The position numbers and the translations under genes are program-made. Below the pieces are notes generated by a model. That model was not told the DNA's origin. It did not search any database and saw only the letters and a list, made by a program, of their open reading frames with translations. This document shows, piece by piece, positions 39,462-48,733 of a DNA stretch of 64,000 nt. Each line of letters starts with the position of its first letter. The stretch's first letter is position 1. The DNA comes from Chlorobaculum tepidum TLS (GTDB taxonomy: Bacteria > Bacteroidota > Chlorobiia > Chlorobiales > Chlorobiaceae). The DNA is taken from positions 457,501-521,500 of the forward strand of contig NC_002932.3 in assembly GCF_000006985.1 (NCBI RefSeq). The letters run 5' to 3'.

Positions 39462-40103
39462 ATGGCAAATTTGTGGATTCACGCACTTACGGTGTTCATG
39501 GGGTTTTTCGCGATTATGAACCCCATCGCCAACGTGCCGATTTTTCTGAGTCTGACGGAGGGCGACGATAAAAAGACGACGGCGATGGTAGCATCCCGAG
39601 CGCTGCTGCTGGCGTTTCTGATCGTGACGATCTTTTCGGTGGCCGGAAAACTTATCTTCGATCTGTTCGGCATCACGTTGCCCGCGTTTCAGATCACGGG
39701 CGGCCTGCTGGTTTTTCTGATCGGCTTTCACATGCTGCAAGGCGACCAGTCAAGCGTGCAGCACCCGAGTGAAACGGGCAAGAAAAAATCGCCCGAAGCG
39801 GCCCTCAGCGTAACGGTCTCCCCGCTGGCGATGCCGATCCTCGCCGGGCCGGGCACCATCGCCACGGCAATGAACTTCTCGACGGGCGAGAATTTTATGG
39901 AGATGGCCGTGACCATCGTAGTGTTCGGCGTGCTGTGTCTCATCACCTACGTGCTGTTCGTTTCGGGCGAAAAGTTCGTCACCTACATTGGAGCCAGCGC
40001 GTTGGGAGTCATTACCCGAATGATGGGCCTGATCCTCGCCGTCATCGGAGCGCAGATGGTGATTGCCGGAATCCACGGAGCGTTCGGGCTGGGTGCTGGG
40101 TGA
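39462..40103 (+). CDS. MarC/UPF0056 family membrane protein
   Basis: 213 residues, six hydrophobic helices. Family features: FFAIMNPIANVPIFLSLT (about residue 17), FQITGGLLVFLIGFHML (about 75) and SPLAMPILAGPGTIATAM (about 122), with the repeated NP/GP motifs in the membrane. Function unproven; the link to multiple antibiotic resistance in E. coli has been withdrawn for MarC itself. The IS481-like relic starts 80 bp downstream. Confidence 0.85.
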   Translation: MANLWIHALTVFMGFFAIMNPIANVPIFLSLTEGDDKKTTAMVASRALLLAFLIVTIFSVAGKLIFDLFGITLPAFQITGGLLVFLIGFHMLQGDQSSVQHPSETGKKKSPEAALSVTVSPLAMPILAGPGTIATAMNFSTGENFMEMAVTIVVFGVLCLITYVLFVSGEKFVTYIGASALGVITRMMGLILAVIGAQMVIAGIHGAFGLGAG

Positions 40104-40182
40104 GTTTGTTGGCAGCGGTTATCTTTAGCAATGTTTTAACAGCATTTTCATTGATTGGTTCGTTCAAACATATGACGATATG

Positions 40183-40659
40183 TGTTGGCTCCCGGAAGAA
40201 TATATCTCTGTGAGAAGGGATGCTTGTTTTCAAGCAGACAGCTTCATAAAGGCAAACGGGAACCCCTGTGTACGGCCAATCGGTCATGCTGGTTAAACTT
40301 CACCAGAACGGGCGGGCAACACCGGCGATCCGTTGGGCAATTCAGAGCTCCAGCCTGTCAGCAAGTCAGCTGGCGGCCAGGCATGGCTGCTCTTGGCTCT
40401 CGATGAGCTTCTGGCCATCGTTCGCGAATGCATCAACCCAAAGGTCTCGCGTTCCGGACTCGACCGCTGTCTGCGCCGGCATGGTCGAGCGCTTTAACGG
40501 CCGGAGAGAGGAGATTCCCAGCGCCAACGAGCTTGCCACAATGATCGGGCACTGTGCAAAGCTCTCTGACGCCGGACTCCGCAGACCATGTCAGGCCATC
40601 GTATACCGCGGGATACCTTGCAAGCATGGCGTAAAGAGCGTCCGGATTTGTTTGTTAAC
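40183..40659 (+). mobile_element. Internally deleted IS481-family element, copy A
   Basis: Begins at a presumed left end TGTTGGCTCCCGGAAG. Inside are the transposase start MLVKLHQNGRATPAIRWAIQ, a piece in another frame reading LLALDELLAIVRECINPKVS and RSGLDRCLRRHG, then a direct join to the C-terminal ERFNGR segment and LRAWRKERPDLFVKN-like residues. The central catalytic region is missing. Copy B at 46.4-46.9 kb has the same deletion joins, so this deleted form was itself copied. Copy A lacks a further 18 bp near 40515. No right end is recognisable. Confidence 0.72.
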
Positions 40660-40900
40660 AATAAACATAATCTGGCGGGACCTGATAGCTACCGGTGAAG
40701 GGTGGGATGGTAAGGCGTTGAGATTGACGAAGGTTCTGCCCTCAAAGACGTATTGAGTTTTTCGTGACGCATCAGTTTCGTCCACCTGCTCTTCACCATT
40801 CCGCTCCTGAGATTGGCATTCCCCATTCTGCGCCCCTCGCCTGAATTGCGTATATTGCCCGTCGAAAAAGCGTTATCCATCAACCTTATCCGAGCAATCA

Positions 40901-41779
40901 ATGAAGAAAGTGCTTGTGGCCGGAGCGACCGGTTACCTTGGCCGGTATGCGGTGCAGGAGTTCAAGAATCGCGGGTACTGGGTGCGCGCGCTGGTGCGCA
41001 ATCCCGAGAAGTTCAAAAAGCCGGGGCCGTTTTTCGCGCCAGAGATCGACACGCTCGTTGACGATGTGGTGTTCGGCGACGCTACCAAGCCGGAAACCAT
41101 CGCCGGGCTGTGCGACGGCATCGACGTGGTTTTTTCGTCGCTCGGCATGATCAAGCCCGACTTCGAGCACGACAACTTCGACGTGGATTATCAGGGCAAC
41201 ATGAACATTCTCGCCGAGGCGCTGAAGGCCGGGGTGAAGAAGTTCGTGTACGTTTCGGTCTTCGACGCGCATCGCATGATGAACATCCCGAACGTGCAGG
41301 CGCACGAAAAGTTCGTCCGCGAGTTGCAGGCCGCGAAGATTGAGAGCACAATCATCCGTCCGAACGGCTTCTTTTCGGAAATCGGCCAGTTCGTGGCCCG
41401 TGCTCGCCGCGGCTTCATGCTGTGGATTGGCGACGGCTACAACCGTCAGAACCCCATCCACGGCGCCGACCTGGCCAAAGTGTGCGCCGATGCGGTGGAC
41501 AGCAGCGAAAAAGAGATCGAAGTCGGCGGCCCGGAGGTGTTCACTTACCGTGAAATGGTCGATCTGGCTATCGAAATCGCCGGAACGCAGCCCGTACAGG
41601 TTTCACTGCCCTTCTGGCTGGCTGACGGCATCGTCGGCGTGCTGGGCCTCTTCAATCGCGATGTGCACGATGTCGCACTGTTTGCCACCACGCTCAGCAA
41701 GATGGATTTCGTTTCGCCGAAGTACGGCACCCACCGTCTGCGCGACTTCTTCAACGAGTGCAAATTGCTACCGCTGTAA
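40901..41779 (+). CDS. NAD(P)-binding atypical SDR (NmrA-like) protein
   Basis: 292 residues with nucleotide-binding MKKVLVAGATGYLGRYAVQEF, DVVFGDATKPETIAGLCDGIDVV, and VKKFVYVSVFDAHRM in place of the classical YxxxK active site, typical of atypical SDRs. Related green sulfur bacterial and plant proteins act in pigment or photosystem biogenesis, but nothing here fixes the substrate. Preceded by about 240 bp without a gene after the IS relic. Confidence 0.75.
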   Translation: MKKVLVAGATGYLGRYAVQEFKNRGYWVRALVRNPEKFKKPGPFFAPEIDTLVDDVVFGDATKPETIAGLCDGIDVVFSSLGMIKPDFEHDNFDVDYQGNMNILAEALKAGVKKFVYVSVFDAHRMMNIPNVQAHEKFVRELQAAKIESTIIRPNGFFSEIGQFVARARRGFMLWIGDGYNRQNPIHGADLAKVCADAVDSSEKEIEVGGPEVFTYREMVDLAIEIAGTQPVQVSLPFWLADGIVGVLGLFNRDVHDVALFATTLSKMDFVSPKYGTHRLRDFFNECKLLPL

Positions 41780-41981
41780 GGCACCGGTTGTTATACGCGA
41801 GTGAAGCCGGATAGCCGCCGGCTTCATTTATCCGCCTTTCAACTCTTTTCAATTTGAGTCGCAAGATGCGGCAGCAGTTGACGTTAAGAGGAACCTCTTG
41901 TCATAAAACGAGGTTGCTCTGAGCAGAACGTTGATTCGTCTAATAGAAGTTGATGGCCTGCAACCGGGCCTTCGACATTTG

Positions 41982-43391
41982 ATGAGGACCCCGCCTTTGC
42001 TTGCCCTGATCATCACCGGCTTTGCCGTTTCGGCAGCTGCTCCATATCTCTATCGTTTGCTGAAGGCCCGTTTTGTCTGGTTCGGAGTTGCCTTTCCGCT
42101 AGCTCTGTTCGCGAGCTTCATGCTCCGCTATCCGCAGGCGGCCTCCGGCGTGCCGGTGCGCGAGCGCTGGAGCTGGGTGCCGTCGCTCGGTCTTGACCTG
42201 AGCTTCGTGCTCGACGGGCTGAGCCTGACCTTCGTGATGCTGGTGACGCTTATCGGTGCGGCGGTGTTTCTGTACGCTTCGGTCTACCTGCGCCACCATG
42301 AAGAGGCCGACCGCTTTTTTGGCTTCATTGGCATGTTCATGACCTGGATGCTCGGCGTGGTACTGGCCGATAACATGCTGCTGCTGTTTCTCTTCTGGGA
42401 GCTGACCAGCATCAGCTCGTTCCTCCTGATCGGCTTCAACCACCATGCGGCTTCGTCGCGCGCTTCAGCGCTGAAGGCGCTGCTCGTGACCGGGGCGGGC
42501 GGCCTCCTGGCGCTGTTGGCCGGAATGCTGCTGTTGGGGAACGTGACCGGCAGCTTCGAGATTTCCTCGTTCTACGCGATGAACGATCTCATCACCTCGC
42601 ATCGCCTCTATCCGGCCATTGTCGCGCTGATTCTTGTCGGCGCGTTCACCCAATCGGTGCAGTTTCCGTTCCACTTCTGGCTTCCCGACGCCATGGCCGC
42701 GCCTTCGCCGGTGAGCGCCTACCTGCACTCGGCCACGATGGTCAAGGCGGGCATCTATCTCATCGCGCGGTTCAACCACGAAATCGGCAGCACCGCGCTC
42801 TGGCAGGATACGATCCTCTTTACCGGCGCAGCCACCATGATTTTCGCAGGCTTGCTCTTCTACCGCCAGAGCGACCTGAAAAGGTTGCTGCCACTTCATC
42901 TGCCTGGTCTCGTCAAGCCATCGATCTGGTACGAAGAGGCGCTGTCGGGGATGCTGCGGTTTGCCGCCTGGCTCACCTCGGTGTTGCAGAACGGCGATTT
43001 GCGACGCTATCTCGCGGTCATCATCTTCTCGGCGCTCATTCCGGTTTCACTGATGCTTTTCAGCTCTGGCGGTTTTTCGGTAACGCTGCCCGCCGATCTT
43101 TCGGTCGCGTCGTATGAGGTCGCGCTTGCCCTGATTATAGTGCTGGCGACCGCCCTCTTGCTAACGAGCGATTCGCGCCTGAAGGCGATTGTGTCGATGG
43201 GCGTGCTCGGCTTTGGTGTTGGTATGATCTTCATCATCTACGGCGCGCCCGACGTGGCGCTGACCACTTTTGTTGCCATCGAGACGCTGAACGTCATTCT
43301 CTTTGTGCTGGTGCTGGCCCATCTGCCGAAGTTCACCTCTCGTTCGCGCACCACCGGGCGGATTCGCGCTGCTCAAACTCAGAACCGGTAA
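41982..43391 (+). pseudogene. MrpA/MnhA-type Na+/H+ antiporter subunit with large in-frame deletion
   Basis: The first 310 residues match the N-terminal MrpA/NuoL-like domain (FLFWELTSISSFLLIGFNHH; QFPFHFWLPDAMAAPSPVSAYLHSATMVKAG split across about residues 225-255; FYRQSDLKRLL). The sequence then jumps to PLHLPGLVKPSIWYEEALSG and the C-terminal region normally near residue 560 onward, ending in GAPDVALTTFVAIETLNVILF. The remaining antiporter helices are missing, leaving 469 residues against the usual 750 or more. The frame stays open across the join. No mrpB-G genes follow. Probably a non-functional remnant; starts are possible at TTG 41931 or ATG 41982. Confidence 0.7.
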
Positions 43392-43435
43392 AACGGATTG
43401 TTAGGCGGACAATCACAAATCATAAGGAGATAAAC

Positions 43436-43627
43436 ATGAAAGAGTACAAAGTTCTCACACAGAAGGACCGCTTCTTCGGCGGCACGTTCGATCCCGAAAA
43501 ACTCGAAAAGGCAATTAATTCGTACGCAACCGAGGGATGGGTTGTCGTCTCTGTTGCTACAGCCAGCATCCCGTCTCTAACAGGCGCACGCGAAGAAATG
43601 ATTGTCGTGATGGAGAGAGAGAAGTAA
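43436..43627 (+). CDS. DUF4177 small protein
   Basis: 63 residues, MKEYKVLTQKDRFFGGTFDPEKLEKAINSYATEGWVVVSV in outline (compact beta-beta-alpha domain with the conserved LN/INxYAxEGW core), ending VVMEREK. A strong AAGGAG ribosome site lies 8 bp before the ATG. Function unknown for the family. Only 2 bp separate it from the ablB relic. Confidence 0.75.
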   Translation: MKEYKVLTQKDRFFGGTFDPEKLEKAINSYATEGWVVVSVATASIPSLTGAREEMIVVMEREK

Positions 43628-43629
43628 CC

Positions 43630-44108
43630 ATGGAGAACCGCTTTGGAGTGAAGGGTAGCTTGTGTAATAGCCGCCGAGTCTCTCTCATGAAGATCGGCGA
43701 GGCCGATCCGAAGATGTTGACAGGCTAGCTCGAGCTGCTCGCCCGCGAAAGGGGTTACACCAAGGTTTTTGCAAAGTTGCTGAAAGGCCCGGAAAGGGAG
43801 TTTGTCGCGAATGGCTGCCGCGCCGCATCGCCGGACGCCGCCGAGATCGCTCGCATCGCCAAGCATGCGTCCGGCAAGCCAGCTTCTGCGCCGCCGCCGC
43901 TTCCGGCGGAGTTTATGCTTCGCGTCTGCACGCGCGACGACGTTGAGGCGATGGCTGGAATCTATCGCGAAGTGTTTTCCACCTATCCCTTTCCGATCCA
44001 CGATTCTGTCTGGCTGCTCGAAACGATGCAGAGAGCCATATCGACTACTTCGGCCTCGAGCACGAAGGTCGTCTCGTCGCGCTGGCCTCCTCGGAGATGG
44101 AAGCATGA
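43630..44108 (+). pseudogene. ablB: Beta-lysine N-acetyltransferase AblB relic
   Basis: The start MENRFGVKGSLCNSRRVSLMKI is followed by a TAG codon near 43725, then LARERGYTKVFAKLLKG, a shortened linker, and the GNAT-domain piece RVCTRDDVEAMAGIYREVFSTYPFPIHDS. A lost base near 44037 shifts the frame into HIDYFGLEHEGRLVALASSE before a stop. AblB acetylates beta-lysine to the osmolyte N-epsilon-acetyl-beta-lysine, known from methanogens and some green sulfur bacteria. The partner ablA (lysine 2,3-aminomutase) is not here. Stop codon, internal loss and frameshift together indicate a dead gene. Confidence 0.7.
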
Positions 44109-44398
44109 ACGTTTGGCACAAGCGTCTGGGGTGAAAGCCGGCCTGTTCAGCGTTGCTGATTCTGTGCCGTTCTGATTCGAACCGGAATGGCTGGCGTTTC
44201 GTGCAAAGATTCCTGATGTTGTCTAATCCTGGGTGACAAATTCCAGAGCCTTGACCGGAAGTCAGCGTTGCCAACTCATATCCTGAATCGAACACAAGCT
44301 TGTTATATTCCGGTTACGGCTGTTTTTTAGCCGACTATCACGTATGTTCCCATTACGACAAATGGTGAAGTACTGAAAATGAAACTATCCATAGTAGC

Positions 44399-44785
44399 AT
44401 GAAAAGCTTTATAGCCGCCATTCGTAACGGAGAAACGGGATTTGTCGTTCACAACTCCGTGTTTCTTCCTTTTCACTGCGAAATAATCAGAATCTGGATC
44501 GGCAAGGAGATGTCGCTTCTTTCGGTGCCTGACGAGATCACCGATCTTGGTGATGCCGACGTCATTTTCATCAGAGAGGGGGAGTCCTATACCAATCTTG
44601 TGTTCAGGAAATGGGGCGATCTGTCGAGGGAACTCGGCAATCACAAGGGGCACATCATCCTTCGCGCAGCCGAGAAGGGTGATGATATCTTCAAAAGCGA
44701 AAACCTCCATTACATAAAAATCGGTTTTCATGACCATCGAAAGGAGCTCTCTTTCGAGATTATCAACAATCCGTTCGATTTGTAG
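44399..44785 (+). CDS. Hypothetical protein, 128 residues
   Basis: No family recognised. The protein starts MKSFIAAIRNGETGFVVHNS, has no signal peptide or membrane helix, and contains the tract SLLSVPDEITDLGDADVIFI and a C-terminal KELSFEIINNPFDL. Reading frame and codon use look genuine. It lies alone between the ablB relic and the DUF389 gene. Confidence 0.5.
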   Translation: MKSFIAAIRNGETGFVVHNSVFLPFHCEIIRIWIGKEMSLLSVPDEITDLGDADVIFIREGESYTNLVFRKWGDLSRELGNHKGHIILRAAEKGDDIFKSENLHYIKIGFHDHRKELSFEIINNPFDL

Positions 44786-44879
44786 GAGGCTTCACGGAAG
44801 TTTTCCGGCACTTTCCCTGGTTTGTTTTGATTTCGGGATGCCGTGCCAGCCGCCGGTTTGATCAACTATCCTGTTAGCC

Positions 44880-46205
44880 ATGCTTAAATCTTTGCTGCGT
44901 ATTCTCAGCCTGCGTCAGGATGCGGAGGCATTCGATGCCATCCACAACGCGGTCGAGGCTGATATCATGTTCAGCGGGGCGCGCATCTGGGTGCTGATTT
45001 CTGCCATTATCCTCGCCTCGGTCGGCCTCAACATGAACTCCAGCGCGGTTATCATTGGCGCCATGCTGATTTCGCCGCTCATGGGCCCGATCAACGGCAT
45101 GGGCTACAGCATCGCGACCTATGATTTCCCGTTGCTCCGGAAGTCTTTCAAGAACTTCTCTTTTGCGGTGATTTCGAGTCTGGTCGCTTCAACCCTCTAT
45201 TTTGCCATCACTCCGGTATCCAGCGCTCATTCGGAGTTGCTTGCCCGCACGAGTCCCACCATCTATGATGTACTGGTCGCGCTGTTTGGCGGCTTGGCCG
45301 GGGCGATCTCCCTGACCACGAAACTCAAGGGCAACGTGGTACCGGGTGTGGCGATTGCCACGGCGCTCATGCCACCGCTCTGCACGGCGGGCTATGGCTT
45401 GGCGACCGGCCACTTCACCTTCTTTTTTGGTGCGCTCTACCTTTTTACAATCAATAGCGTTTTCATCGGACTTGCCAATGTCGGTTTCGCGCGAGTGATG
45501 CGGATTCCGCTACGAAGCTCTCTTCCGGAAGAGAAAAGAACCGGTATCAACCGTATCATCACGGCGGTCATTCTGGTTACACTGATCCCGAGCGTCTATT
45601 TCGGCTATGTGCTTGTCAAGAAGGAGCATTTTATTGAAACCGCCACAAGGTTTGTTCAAACGGTCAGCCTTTTCAAAGGGAATTTTCTGCTTCGCTATGA
45701 CATTGATGGCGATAGCCGCACGATTTCAATGATTTATGCCGGCGAACCGCTGACCAGTGACGACAAGGTGGAATTGGGCAGGCGAGCGGAAAAATTCGGC
45801 CTCGAGCAGGTCACCCTGAAGTTCGAACAGGGGCTGGTAATCAGTAAAGACAAGGAATTTCAGGATAAGCTGAGTCAAATGGTAGAGACGGATCGTCAGA
45901 AAATTGAAATCGCTCGTCTCAATGCGGCGTTGCAAGCCAATCAAAGGCAGCAAGATAGTCTCCGTCAGGTCAAATACACCGGCCTGAAACTTCTCAATGA
46001 ACTCAAGCCGTTGTTTCCGCAGATTACGAGCTGCCTTTATGCTGAGTCCTATCTTTTTTCAGACAGCACGGGCAAGAAACCTCTGCACAGAAGTTACGTT
46101 CTCCTTTCGGCGGCAAAACCCATCAGCCGGGTTGACCGCACGAAAATGGAGAACTGGCTCAAAGCCCGGTTGCAGAACGACAGCCTGCGGGTGGTGTTCG
46201 AGTGA
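44880..46205 (+). CDS. DUF389 (TIGR00341-like) membrane protein
   Basis: 441 residues. The N-terminal 250 residues form the DUF389 membrane domain, with LASVGLNMNSSAVIIGAMLISPLMGPINGMG in outline (key motif SAVIIGAMLISPLMGP near residue 55) and GVAIATALMPPLCTAGYGL (about 160). The C-terminal 190 residues are a soluble domain with a coiled-coil stretch (IARLNAALQANQRQQDSLRQ, about 345). Function unknown; several bacteria keep it as a single gene. Confidence 0.82.
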   Translation: MLKSLLRILSLRQDAEAFDAIHNAVEADIMFSGARIWVLISAIILASVGLNMNSSAVIIGAMLISPLMGPINGMGYSIATYDFPLLRKSFKNFSFAVISSLVASTLYFAITPVSSAHSELLARTSPTIYDVLVALFGGLAGAISLTTKLKGNVVPGVAIATALMPPLCTAGYGLATGHFTFFFGALYLFTINSVFIGLANVGFARVMRIPLRSSLPEEKRTGINRIITAVILVTLIPSVYFGYVLVKKEHFIETATRFVQTVSLFKGNFLLRYDIDGDSRTISMIYAGEPLTSDDKVELGRRAEKFGLEQVTLKFEQGLVISKDKEFQDKLSQMVETDRQKIEIARLNAALQANQRQQDSLRQVKYTGLKLLNELKPLFPQITSCLYAESYLFSDSTGKKPLHRSYVLLSAAKPISRVDRTKMENWLKARLQNDSLRVVFE

Positions 46206-46374
46206 ATGTCAGCGCTTGATGGCCGCCTGGCTCTTTTTATCCGCGCTGTTTTCTTGATTGATGGAGCTGTGGGGAGGATTAACCGCAGTATTCTTTCTTC
46301 TCTTGTTATGGTTTTTTTTAGAAGAGTTTTAACAATAGTTAATATCTTGCTTAAGACTTGTCGGCTATTATTTG

Positions 46375-46938
46375 AATAGAGCAGAGCAGTTAACGTCAGG
46401 ATGGCCCGCTGAAGCGGATGGTGGAAACGCTGGCCTGTTTTTGACAAACAAATCCGGACGCTCTTTACGCCATGCCCGCAAGGTATCCAGCAGTGTACGA
46501 TGGCCTGACAAGGTCTGCGAGTCCGGGCGTCAGCGAGCTTTGCACAGTGCCCGATCGTTGTGGCAAGCTCGTTGGCGCCGGCAAATCTGGTCTGCCTGAG
46601 CATCTCCTCTATCCGACCGTTAAAGCGCTCGACCATGCCGGCGCAGACAGCGGTCGAGTCCGGAACGCGAGACCTTTGGGTTGATGCATTCGCGAACGAT
46701 GGCCAGAAGCTCATCGAGAGCCAAGAGCAGCCATGCCTGGCCGCCAGCTGACTTGCCGACAGGCTGGAGCTCTGAATTGCCCAACGGATCGCCGGTGTTG
46801 CCCGCCCGTTCTGGTGAAGTTTAACCAGCATGACCGATTGGCCGTACACAGGGAGGGGTTCCGGTTCGCCTTCATGAAGCTGTCTGCTTGAAAACAAGCA
46901 TCCCTTTTCACAGGTATATATTCTTCCGGGAGCCAACA
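46375..46938 (-). mobile_element. Internally deleted IS481-family element, copy B
   Basis: Same structure as copy A, on the opposite strand: left end TGTTGGCTCCCGGAAG (complement ending 46938), MLVKLHQNGRATPAIRWAIQ, the LLALDELL/SRSGLDRCLRRHG piece, then a join to VERFNGRIEEMLRQTRFAGA and TLRAWRKERPDLFVKN in another frame. The shared region runs to about 46443; beyond it the C-terminus differs from the usual family ending. Its left end abuts the truncated TrlF-like gene, so insertion here probably cut that gene. Together with copy A it makes a 0.45-kb inverted repeat around 6.3 kb. Confidence 0.72.
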
Positions 46939-47802
46939 TTTAGGTAAAAAAAGTTCGTCGAATTTGTGGGCATCTGATCCATGTAAACAGGGCTTTTTCG
47001 TCTTAAACTTCTCTAAGTATTTGTCTTCTGAGTTGTGAAAATTGCCCAGCGCAAACTTTCTCGTATTGTCATTTGAACTGAATAGGAAATGAGAACCCTG
47101 ATAAAAGAGCTTTCGCGTCTGATGGTCTTGGTCGTTCCAGTTGACAGCTGAAAGGTCCTCGTCAAAAGGTATTTGCCACGAAACTTTGACGGTTTTCCCT
47201 CAAGTACTTGTATTGCAGCGTTGTAGTCTACAACGGCATTCATCATCCCAATAAAGATGTCAGAGTGTTTTTGAAATCTTACGTGCTGCTCTTTGAGTTT
47301 ATTGCCAAGTGCTTCCAAGTTGCGGCGAGTGACTGGCCATTTTTCATCTGGAGTGGCAGGGGCACCATCGGCTGAGAACTTTAGCTCTCGAAGAAAATCC
47401 TCTTCAATCGTTTCCGTCGGAACTGAGTCGGAGAAAAGGATGTGAAAATTGGCTCTCTTGTCGCGGTTTTTCCCTCAATATCAACATGCCGTACAATCGT
47501 AGAGGAGCGAAATTCTATGTTCGGCAAGACGAGTAGCTGTTTGGCGTAGTCGGCATATGGTGGATTGAGGAGAGCGTTCAGCCTTGAATCGTCGTTGATC
47601 AGCTCAATCAATCGTTTGTAACTGTTGATGAGAAAATAATCCGTGATTCCGACACAAGCGATGCCATAATCTTTCGCCTTGACGAGCAATTCCTCTTTGT
47701 GTAGGTGTCAAAGACTGAACCAAATCCATTGTTGAGTTCAGAGTATGGAGAGTGCACATGGAGGTCCCAGCGCCTCCAATAAGAACCTCTTGGATCATTC
47801 AT
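46939..47802 (-). pseudogene. TrlF-like PHP-domain defence ATPase, truncated and frameshifted
   Basis: From ATG 47802 the frame reads MNDPRGSYWRRWDLHVHSPY, a PHP phosphoesterase start with DLHVHS. After a lost base (near 47699) it continues ELLVKAKDYGIACVGITDYF and LPNIEFRSSTIV. Two more single-base losses (A-run near 47468 and T-run near 47165) lead through NLEALGNKLKEQHVRFQKHS to CLHGSDAHKFDELFLPK, the PHP closing motif. The sequence then stops at the IS481-like end. The large AAA/SMC-like ATPase part of such proteins is missing. TrlF-type proteins are linked to anti-phage defence; the family call is by motif and layout. Confidence 0.65.
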
Positions 47803-48057
47803 GGTTGCTGTCTTACCAGTTTTAGAAAATGAACTGCGAGCTTAAGCTCCATAGCATTCGAGTGAATGACCATTTCCTTTTGCTCGATCAAATAGCGTTT
47901 AGGTCAAGGAACCCTTTCAGTCGAGCGGCACTGATATTGCTCTGCCTGTCTGCACGTGTAGCTGTTGATTACGCAAATACTCAATAATGTCAATGATTAC
48001 ATGCTTTTTTCGGCGTTTCTGCGCACAAAATCACGACGAGATGGCAATTGGGTGGGG

Positions 48058-48090
48058 TAAAGGGGATGGGAGTAAAAACCCATCCCTTTT
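48058..48090 (-). terminator. Terminator after the psr operon
   Basis: GGGATGGG (48062-48069), an eight-base loop, CCCATCCC (48078-48085), with T/A runs on both sides. It lies 9 bp past the torD-like stop and can end the minus-strand psrABC-torD transcript. Confidence 0.8.
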
Positions 48091-48098
48091 TGTCTTTC

Positions 48099-48662
48099 TC
48101 AGGATTTGGGGGACAGGGGGGCGAGCGTCTTCTCCATCACCTCCCCCAGCATCCGGTAGCAATCCATCGTCGCCCCAGCTTTCAAATCTTCAATAAACTG
48201 CGGCACCCAGCGGGTCACGTGCTGCTGCATAAATGCTTTCGAGGCTTTGCTGGCGTTCTCGCTTACAGTGTTGTCCAGCGATTCTGCCGATGCGAGGAAG
48301 GCGAGGAATTCGAGTTCGGTGGCGAGGTGGTCGATGAGGCCTGGTTCGACCGATATCTCCCATTCGGTGTAAGCGGCGGCGACGGACACGGCGGCGTCAC
48401 CGTGCATCCGCTTTTCGAGATAGACTGACTCATACGGCGGGCAGATGGTGTGCGGGTAGCCGTTGAGGAAAAGGCGGGTGTACTCGGCCTGTAGCGGTTC
48501 TGTCTCCTCCCGTTCGAATGCGGCGACGAGCGTTTGCCGCGGGTCGCGGTCGGCGTCGATCTTCTCCAGCACTTCGTTGAGAGCTGGGATGAACGCCTCG
48601 TTCGGATAAGCTAGGCACTGGCTCAGGAATTTGTAGCGGTAGGCTTTCTGGAGCGGCGTCAT
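48099..48662 (-). CDS. TorD/NarJ-like chaperone for the molybdoenzyme
   Basis: 187 residues, all-helical. The family pattern is YRYKFLSQCLAYPNEAF at the start, EPLQAEYTRLFLNGYPHTICPPYESVYLE (key motif EYTRLFLNG...PPYES near residue 60-80) and FLAFLASAES. Such proteins bind the twin-arginine leader of a molybdopterin enzyme and help insert the cofactor before export. Last gene of the psrABC operon, so PsrA is the expected client. Confidence 0.85.
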   Translation of the reverse strand: MTPLQKAYRYKFLSQCLAYPNEAFIPALNEVLEKIDADRDPRQTLVAAFEREETEPLQAEYTRLFLNGYPHTICPPYESVYLEKRMHGDAAVSVAAAYTEWEISVEPGLIDHLATELEFLAFLASAESLDNTVSENASKASKAFMQQHVTRWVPQFIEDLKAGATMDCYRMLGEVMEKTLAPLSPKS

Positions 48663-48733
48663 GATTGGTCGAACGATGGACGCCCGGTGATCCGTTTGAA
48701 GGCCGGGCGTCGGGGTTGTCGGTTCTGGCTCGC

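Noticed and set aside
40660-40900. Possible gene between the IS481-like copy A and the SDR gene
   Set aside because: Only short frames without ribosome sites; it looks like decayed sequence plus the SDR promoter region.
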